Below, piece after piece: positions 58,827 through 64,000 of a DNA stretch of 64,000 nt. The position numbers and the translations under genes are program-made. Under the pieces are notes generated by a model. That model saw only the letters and a list, made by a program, of their open reading frames with translations. It was not told where the DNA came from and ran no database searches. Source of the stretch: an uncultured Dysosmobacter sp. (GTDB lineage Bacteria > Bacillota > Clostridia > Oscillospirales > Oscillospiraceae); NCBI GenBank assembly GCA_934590165.1, contig CAKTOO010000012.1, positions 1-64,000 of the forward strand, in the 5' to 3' direction. Position 1 is the stretch's first letter. The number at the start of each line of letters is the position of its first letter.

Positions 58827-60083
58827 TCAGCACTTCTCGAAGACGGTGGCAACGCCCATGCCGCCGCCGATGCACAGAGTGGCCAGGCCCTTCTTGGCCT
58901 CGGGACGCTTCTGCATCTCGTGCAGCAGGGTGACGATGATACGGGCACCGGAAGCGCCGACGGGGTGGCCCAGAGAGATGGCGCCGCCGTTGACGTTGAC
59001 CTTGCTCATATCGAAGTGCAGCTCACGGGCCACGGCAATGGACTGAGCGGCGAACGCCTCATTGGCCTCCACCAGGTCAATGTCCTCGATGGTGACGCCG
59101 GCCTTCTTCATAGCGGCGCGGGAAGCGGGCACGGGGCCGACGCCCATGATCTTGGGATCGACGCCGCCCTGGCCCCAGCCGATCAGCTTGGCCATGGGCT
59201 TCAGGCCGTACTTCTCCACAGCCTCGCCGGAAGCCAGCACGATGGCGGCAGCGCCGTCGTTGATGCCGGAGGCGTTGGCGGCAGTGACGCGCTGGGTGCC
59301 CTTGTCCTCGGCGTCCTGATCGCCGGTGACCTCAAAGGTGTGCACGACCTGGGGGTTGGGAGACTCGGGACCCACGGGGAAGGCGCCGCGCAGCTTGGCA
59401 ATGCCCTCGGCGGTGACGCCGGCCTTGGGGAACTCGTCCTTCTTGAACTCCACGATCTCCTTCTTGACCTTCACGGGCACGGGGACGATCTCATCGTCGA
59501 ACTTGCCGGCGGCCTGAGCAGCCTCGGTCTTCTGCTGGGAAGCGGCGGCGAACTCGTCCTGCTCCTTGCGGGTGATGCCCCAGATGTCGTTGATGTTCTC
59601 GGCGGTGGTGCCCATGTGATAGTTGTTGAACGCATCCCACAGGCCGTCCTTGATCATCTCGTCCACCAGCTTCTTGTCACCCATGCGGGCGCCCCAGCGG
59701 GCGTCGGGAGCGGTGAAGGGCGCAGCGCTCATATTCTCAGTGCCGCCGCAGACGACCACATCGGCGTCGCCGGCCAGGATGGAGCGGGCACCCTCGATGA
59801 CGGACTTCATGCCAGAGCCGCAGACCATGCCGACGGTGTAGGCGGGCACGGAATAGGGGATGCCGGCCTTGATGGAGACCTGGCGGGCAACATTCTGGCC
59901 CAGGCCAGCGGTCAGGATGCAGCCGAACATGACCTCATCCACCTGCTCAGGCTTTACGCCGGCGCGGTTCAGGGCCTCCTTGACGACGATGGCACCCAGC
60001 TCGGGAGCGGGGGTGTTCTTCAGAGAGCCGCCAAAGGAACCGATCGCGGTTCTGCAGCAATTCACGACATAGAGCTCTTTCAT
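58827..60083 (-). CDS. thl: Acetyl-CoA C-acetyltransferase (thiolase)
   Basis: Condenses two acetyl-CoA to acetoacetyl-CoA, the first step to butyrate. Acyl-accepting Cys in GMVCGSGMKS (about residue 88), NEAFAAQS, GGAISLGHPVGASGAR (catalytic His) and CIGGGMGVA (second Cys) are all present. It has 418 residues, with an insertion of about 24 residues after EGIAKLRGAFPVG and before TAANASGINDGAA, relative to typical thiolases (about 392). Three Rex-like boxes and a good promoter lie upstream. GGAGG precedes the ATG. Confidence 0.95.
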   Translation of the reverse strand: MKELYVVNCCRTAIGSFGGSLKNTPAPELGAIVVKEALNRAGVKPEQVDEVMFGCILTAGLGQNVARQVSIKAGIPYSVPAYTVGMVCGSGMKSVIEGARSILAGDADVVVCGGTENMSAAPFTAPDARWGARMGDKKLVDEMIKDGLWDAFNNYHMGTTAENINDIWGITRKEQDEFAAASQQKTEAAQAAGKFDDEIVPVPVKVKKEIVEFKKDEFPKAGVTAEGIAKLRGAFPVGPESPNPQVVHTFEVTGDQDAEDKGTQRVTAANASGINDGAAAIVLASGEAVEKYGLKPMAKLIGWGQGGVDPKIMGVGPVPASRAAMKKAGVTIEDIDLVEANEAFAAQSIAVARELHFDMSKVNVNGGAISLGHPVGASGARIIVTLLHEMQKRPEAKKGLATLCIGGGMGVATVFEKC

Positions 60084-60203
60084 GATAGTCCTCCGTTTTT
60101 TAAAAATTTTGTTTTGGAAGCGGTGCGGGCGCCTGCCGGCGGCCGCCGCAATTGCTAACCGGTGATTCTCGCGGAAGAAAGGTTTGTCAAACTTTAAACA
60201 GGA

Positions 60204-60221
60204 TTGCTAAATTTTTGACAA
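60204..60221. promoter_or_regulatory. Rex-like box 1 (thiolase leader)
   Basis: TTGCTAAATTTTTGACAA, two mismatches from TTGTTAA-N4-TTAACAA. It lies downstream of the promoter, as a roadblock would. A weaker site (TTGTCAA-N4-TAAACAG, three mismatches) is at 60184-60201. Confidence 0.55.
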
Positions 60222-60251
60222 ATCAGTAGATACCTAACCACCGCAATTTTG

Positions 60252-60280
60252 ATTATAGTGAGTTTCTCTTCCTCCGTCAA
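60252..60280 (-). promoter_or_regulatory. Thiolase promoter
   Basis: Minus-strand -35 TTGACG (60280-60275), 17-base spacer, -10 TATAAT (60257-60252). The leader is about 165 bases with no gene. Confidence 0.88.
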
Positions 60281-60306
60281 TGGGAAACTGTGGCAGATTT
60301 GAATTT

Positions 60307-60324
60307 TTGTTAAATCTTTGACAA
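60307..60324. promoter_or_regulatory. Rex-like box 2 (upstream of the thiolase promoter)
   Basis: TTGTTAAATCTTTGACAA, one mismatch from the Rex consensus TTGTTAA-N4-TTAACAA. Rex represses fermentative genes when NAD+/NADH is high. Confidence 0.6.
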
Positions 60325-60325
60325 A

Positions 60326-60366
60326 ACAAGGCTGGTTTTCGTCAAGTTGACGAAAACCAGCCTTGT
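60326..60366 (-). terminator. Terminator of the lipoprotein gene
   Basis: A 20-bp perfect palindromic stem (60326-60345 with 60347-60366), followed by TTTTG on the minus strand, directly after the lipoprotein stop. Confidence 0.9.
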
Positions 60367-60367
60367 A

Positions 60368-61399
60368 TCAGCTTTCTCCGCTTTCCGGCGCTGTTTGTTT
60401 CTGTCCCAAACCGGTGCGGAAGGCGGCTATATTCAGCGTTTCATAAGTCTCCGTGGTCTGAAGCGGGGCCTCGTCCGCCGCCGTTTGCAGCTGCTGGTCC
60501 AGCAGGTCCTGCCGCACCGCCTCCGTGTCATCCGGCAGGCGTAGCAAAATGGCCCATCCGGTCTCTGTCTCCACAATGCCGCTGAGCTGCCCCTCCGCCA
60601 GGGCGGCTACTGCTGCCGCCAGCCCCTCCGACAGCATTCCGTCCGTTGGCAGCAGGGTCTTGGGGTAGCCTTCCGGTCCCCCGGCTGCGGTGCGCAGGGC
60701 GGCAAAGTCCGCCGCAAGGCTCTGGCTGCCGTTCAGCTTCGCAAAGGCCTCCGCCGCCAGGGCTTCCCCGTTTTCACCGGAAAAGGTCAAAAGGTCCGCC
60801 GTGACATAGCCCTGCTGGCGAAAAAACGATGTCAGCTCCGCCTCCCCGGCCCGCAGGCCGCTGTCCTCATCCGCCGCCAGGGCACACAGGTGCAGGTACA
60901 AATAGTGGTCCTCCGCGATTCTTTCCGCCGCGGAGCGGTCCAGCCCCTGCTCCGCCAGCCGGGCGAGATACGCCTCCTCACCGCCGGCGGCAGCGGCCTT
61001 TTCCGCCCAGTCGGCCTCCATGGCGGAGCGGTCCTCCTCTGTCAAAACGCAGCCGTACCGCTCCGCCCAGGACTCCACCGTGGCGTACAGGGCAGCGCTG
61101 CGGAGGGCCTGGGACTTGGCGTAGTCCCCCAGGGTGCCGTTCTCCAGCGGCGCCGACCAGTTCAGGGCGATACCGGCGGACCGGTAATAGTCCTGGATCT
61201 CGTCACAGACCACCGTCAGCCAGTACTGGTACTGTCCGGCGGTGACCTCCCGGCCGTCCACGGCGGCCACAACGGCGTCCGCCTCCAGTCCGGCGGCAGA
61301 CGCCAAGCGGCCGCTCTCCGGCGGTGTCTGCGCCTCTTTCTTTCCACAGGCGCTCAGCAGCAGACAGATGAGCAGCAGGGGCAGGATGGTTCGTCTCAT
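60368..61399 (-). CDS. PrsA/SurA-like foldase lipoprotein
   Basis: A 343-residue lipoprotein. The signal sequence MRRTILPLLLICLLLSAC ends in lipobox LSAC-G (Cys about 18). The N-terminal helical domain (about 45-190) and a C-terminal parvulin-like region (about 200-300) match SurA/PrsA. The parvulin core is weak, so the protein may be a chaperone with little isomerase activity. It lies 52 bases past the mfd stop, a known neighbour arrangement in Firmicutes. AAGGAG is 11 bases ahead of the ATG. Confidence 0.8.
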   Translation of the reverse strand: MRRTILPLLLICLLLSACGKKEAQTPPESGRLASAAGLEADAVVAAVDGREVTAGQYQYWLTVVCDEIQDYYRSAGIALNWSAPLENGTLGDYAKSQALRSAALYATVESWAERYGCVLTEEDRSAMEADWAEKAAAAGGEEAYLARLAEQGLDRSAAERIAEDHYLYLHLCALAADEDSGLRAGEAELTSFFRQQGYVTADLLTFSGENGEALAAEAFAKLNGSQSLAADFAALRTAAGGPEGYPKTLLPTDGMLSEGLAAAVAALAEGQLSGIVETETGWAILLRLPDDTEAVRQDLLDQQLQTAADEAPLQTTETYETLNIAAFRTGLGQKQTAPESGES

Positions 61400-61451
61400 G
61401 GCATTCAGGCTCCTTCACGGGATGTCCCATCCTATGCGGCCCAGCCGGATT

Positions 61452-64000
61452 TTATGTCTCCTCCGACGCCAGCTTCAGGTCCTCCACCAGCTCCGTGGCG
61501 GATTCCAGCACATCGGCGCCGGGTTTGAGCTTCAGGGTGATGGCCGGCGTTTCTCCCGCGGCCAGGGTCAGCCGCTGGCGGTATTTGGGCAGGCCGCACA
61601 CCGACACCAGTGCCTCCGGCCGGAACACGGCCAGCTGCAGCTTCAAAAGGCTGCCCTTCTGGGAGATGTCGCTGACGCCGGCCTTGGCCGCCGCCGCCCG
61701 CAGCAGCGCCACGTCCAGCAGGGCCAGCACGCTCTTGGGCGCCTCGCCGTAGCGGTCCAGCATTTCGTCCAGCAGGTCAGAGGCGTCGTCATCCGTGCGG
61801 ATGGCGGCAATGCGGCGGTACAGGTCCATCCGCTGCTCCGCCGAGGGCACGTAGCGGTCGGGGATGTTGGCGTTCACCGTCAGGTCGGCGGAGCACTCCG
61901 TTTCGATCTTCTTCTCCTCGCCCTTTTCCTCCAGGACCGCTTCCTCCAGCAGTTTTAAATAGAGGTCATAGCCAACGCTCATGAGATAGCCGGACTGCTC
62001 CGGCCCCAGCAGGTTGCCGGCGCCCCGGATCTCCAGGTCCCGCATGGCGATTTTGAAGCCGGAGCCGAACTCCACGTACTCCCGGATGGCCGCGAGCCTT
62101 TTGGCGGCAGTCTCCTGAAGCACCTTGCCCCGGCGGTAGGTGAGGTAGGCGTAGGCCCGGCGGGCGCTGCGGCCAATGCGGCCCCGGATCTGGTGCAGTT
62201 GGGCCAGGCCCATTTTGTCGGCGTCCTCAATGATGAGGGTGTTAACGTTGGGAATGTCGATTCCGGTTTCAATGATGGTGGTGCAAACGAATACATCCGC
62301 CTCGCCGTCCACCATGGCCTGCATGGCGCTGGAAAGCTCCTGCTCGCTCATTTTGCCGTGGCCGGTGACGATGCGCACCTCCGGCCCCAGCAGCTTTTGG
62401 ATACGGGAGGCGGTGAGGTCGATACTCTCCACCCGGTTGTGGAGATAGTACACCTGCCCGCCCCGGCCCAGCTCTTTGCGCATGGCATCCTCAATGACGG
62501 CCCAGTCGTGCTCCAGCACATAGGTCTGCACCGGCTGGCGGTCCTGGGGCGGCTCCTCCAGGGTGGACATATCCCGCAGGCCCGACAGGGCCATGTTCAG
62601 CGTCCGGGGGATGGGGGTGGCGGACAAGGTCAGCACATCCACCTGGCGGCTCATCTCCTTGAGCCGCTCCTTGTGAGTAACGCCGAAGCGCTGCTCCTCG
62701 TCGATGATGAGCAGGCCCAGGTCATGGAACTCCACACTTTTTTGCAGCAGCTTGTGGGTGCCGATGAGCAGGTCCACCGCTCCCCGCTTGGCGGCATCCA
62801 GGATGCGCTTTTGCTCCTTGGCGGGGGTGAAGCGGGAGAGGGCCTCGATGTGGACGGGGAAATTCCGGAAGCGGCCCACGGCGGTGGCGTAATGCTGCTG
62901 GGCCAGAACGGTGGTGGGCACCAGAATGGCGGCCTGCTTTCCGTCCAGAATACACTTCATGACGGCCCGCAGGGCCACCTCCGTCTTGCCGTAGCCCACG
63001 TCGCCGCACAGCAGCCGGTCCATGGGCCGGGGCTTTTCCATGTCGGCCTTGATCTCCGCAATACAGCGCAGTTGGTCGTCGGTCTCCGCGTAGTCGAAGG
63101 CCTCCTCAAATTCCCGCTGCCACGTGGAGTCCGGGGAGAAGGCAAAGCCCGGCTGCCGCTGCCGCTGGGCATACAGGGCAATGAGCCCCTTGGCCAGGTC
63201 CTTGGCGGCCTTTTTTGCCTTGGTCTTCTGCTTGGCCCACTCGGTGCCGCCCAGCTTGTTGAGCTTTGTGCGTTCCTGGTCCTCTCCGCCGCCGATGTAC
63301 TTGGACACCTGGTCCAGCTGGGTGACGGGGACGTACAGGCAGTCGCCGCCGGCGTAGTCGATCTTGATATAGTCCTTCTCCACGCCGTCCACCGGCATTT
63401 TCTGGATGCCCACGAACCGGCCCACGCCGTGATGGACATGGACCACCAGGTCACCGGGGCTCAGGTCCGTGTAGGACTGGAGCTTCTGGCGGTTGGAACT
63501 GTTTTTCAGCTTTTGGCGCTTGTGGGGCGCGGCGGTCAGCTGGCCCTCCGTCAGCACCGCCAGCTTCAGCTGAGGCCATTCGCTGCCGGCGGACAGGGCC
63601 CCCAGGGCCACCCGCACCTCGCCGGGGGCGGGCATGGCGGTGTTCTGAAGGTCCAGTGCCGCCGGGATGTCCCGCTCCTCCAGCAGCCGCTGGAGGTTCC
63701 TGGCCCGGGTCTCGCTGCCGCACAGCACCAACACGGCGCTGCCGCTGGCGCGGTAGTGGGCCATGTCGCCCACGGCGGTCTCCAGACTGCCGCCGTAAGA
63801 GGAGAGCTGCTTGGCGTTCACGCTCAAAAGTCCCCGGGGCCGCAGGGGATACCGGGAGGTGGGCAGGGAGTTTTCCATGATGGCGGGAAATTCCTCCAAA
63901 GCGCCGTACAGCTCCTCGGCGGACAGCATCAGCTTTGCCCAGTCTCCCGCCAGCGTTCCGGCCTCCAGCAAGGCCTCCGTGTCCTGCTTGTGCTGGAGGA
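61452..64000 (-). CDS. mfd: Transcription-repair coupling factor Mfd (partial, 5' end outside the window)
   Basis: Removes stalled RNA polymerase and recruits UvrA. The window contains the C-terminal about 850 residues: the RNA polymerase interaction domain (DLVVHVHHGVGRFVGIQKM), helicase motif I (LLCGDVGYGKTEVALRA), motif II (LLIIDEEQRFGV), motif III (TLSATPIPRTLNMA), motif VI region (QIRGRIGRSARRAYAYL), and the C-terminal D7 domain. The frame is open to the end at 64000 (HKQDTEALLEAG), so the true start lies beyond. Confidence 0.97.
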   Translation of the reverse strand, partial: LQHKQDTEALLEAGTLAGDWAKLMLSAEELYGALEEFPAIMENSLPTSRYPLRPRGLLSVNAKQLSSYGGSLETAVGDMAHYRASGSAVLVLCGSETRARNLQRLLEERDIPAALDLQNTAMPAPGEVRVALGALSAGSEWPQLKLAVLTEGQLTAAPHKRQKLKNSSNRQKLQSYTDLSPGDLVVHVHHGVGRFVGIQKMPVDGVEKDYIKIDYAGGDCLYVPVTQLDQVSKYIGGGEDQERTKLNKLGGTEWAKQKTKAKKAAKDLAKGLIALYAQRQRQPGFAFSPDSTWQREFEEAFDYAETDDQLRCIAEIKADMEKPRPMDRLLCGDVGYGKTEVALRAVMKCILDGKQAAILVPTTVLAQQHYATAVGRFRNFPVHIEALSRFTPAKEQKRILDAAKRGAVDLLIGTHKLLQKSVEFHDLGLLIIDEEQRFGVTHKERLKEMSRQVDVLTLSATPIPRTLNMALSGLRDMSTLEEPPQDRQPVQTYVLEHDWAVIEDAMRKELGRGGQVYYLHNRVESIDLTASRIQKLLGPEVRIVTGHGKMSEQELSSAMQAMVDGEADVFVCTTIIETGIDIPNVNTLIIEDADKMGLAQLHQIRGRIGRSARRAYAYLTYRRGKVLQETAAKRLAAIREYVEFGSGFKIAMRDLEIRGAGNLLGPEQSGYLMSVGYDLYLKLLEEAVLEEKGEEKKIETECSADLTVNANIPDRYVPSAEQRMDLYRRIAAIRTDDDASDLLDEMLDRYGEAPKSVLALLDVALLRAAAAKAGVSDISQKGSLLKLQLAVFRPEALVSVCGLPKYRQRLTLAAGETPAITLKLKPGADVLESATELVEDLKLASEET

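Overview
The window is about 60% GC, densely packed and free of tRNA or rRNA genes. An Rnf complex, a clostridial-type thiolase under probable Rex control, a phosphate butyryl/acetyltransferase, HrcA/CIRCE, a THF riboswitch, RNase J and a GdpP-rplI-dnaB operon together point to a strictly anaerobic gut Firmicute. Oscillospiraceae of the Flavonifractor/Lawsonibacter/Intestinimonas type fits best; that placement is inferred from gene content and base composition, not from a search.

Layout: 1-230 repeats the 3' end of hpt. 235-6055 is a minus-strand housekeeping operon (gdpP, rplI, dnaB, tilS, hpt) with its own promoter. 6112-8461 is a LacI-type regulator plus MFS exporter. 8611-13305 holds rnj, a Pta/Ptb enzyme and an NCS2 purine/uracil permease. 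13406-14036 is an argH relic behind an ARG-box-like sequence.

14110-31681 is the accessory core, a sulfur-ester island. It has four CxPxR sulfatases, one anaerobic sulfatase-maturating radical SAM enzyme (anSME), a TauE/SafE-type anion exporter, a LacI regulator with three matching operator-like sites, a sulfonate/nitrate-type ABC importer (two different permeases, two different ATPases, one lipoprotein) and a YesM/YesN-type two-component system. A LysR regulator, a BrnQ transporter and two C-S lyases follow (31764-36720). The likely logic is desulfation of host or dietary sulfate esters, export of the released anion, and use of sulfur compounds or sulfur amino acids. The two ABC ATPases carry complementary defects: one lacks a canonical signature motif, the other lacks the H-loop histidine. 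This predicts an importer with one normal and one degenerate ATP site, the most unusual molecular feature in the window.

36790-44060 is the hrcA-grpE-dnaK-dnaJ heat-shock operon with a PHP phosphatase, rpiB and a membrane-anchored probable glycosidase downstream. 44202-45035 is folT under a THF riboswitch. 45132-50449 is rnfCDGEAB. 50556-56898 holds a DUF975 membrane protein, an ECF S component beside a MocR regulator that has lost its PLP lysine, a small zinc-ribbon gene inside an inverted-repeat-bounded AT-richer insertion, recR, a D-cysteine desulfhydrase-like enzyme and rpe. 57185-58756 is an ArsR regulator, a thioredoxin-reductase-like flavoprotein lacking NADPH motifs, and thioredoxin. 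The window ends with thiolase, a PrsA/SurA-like lipoprotein and the 5'-truncated mfd.
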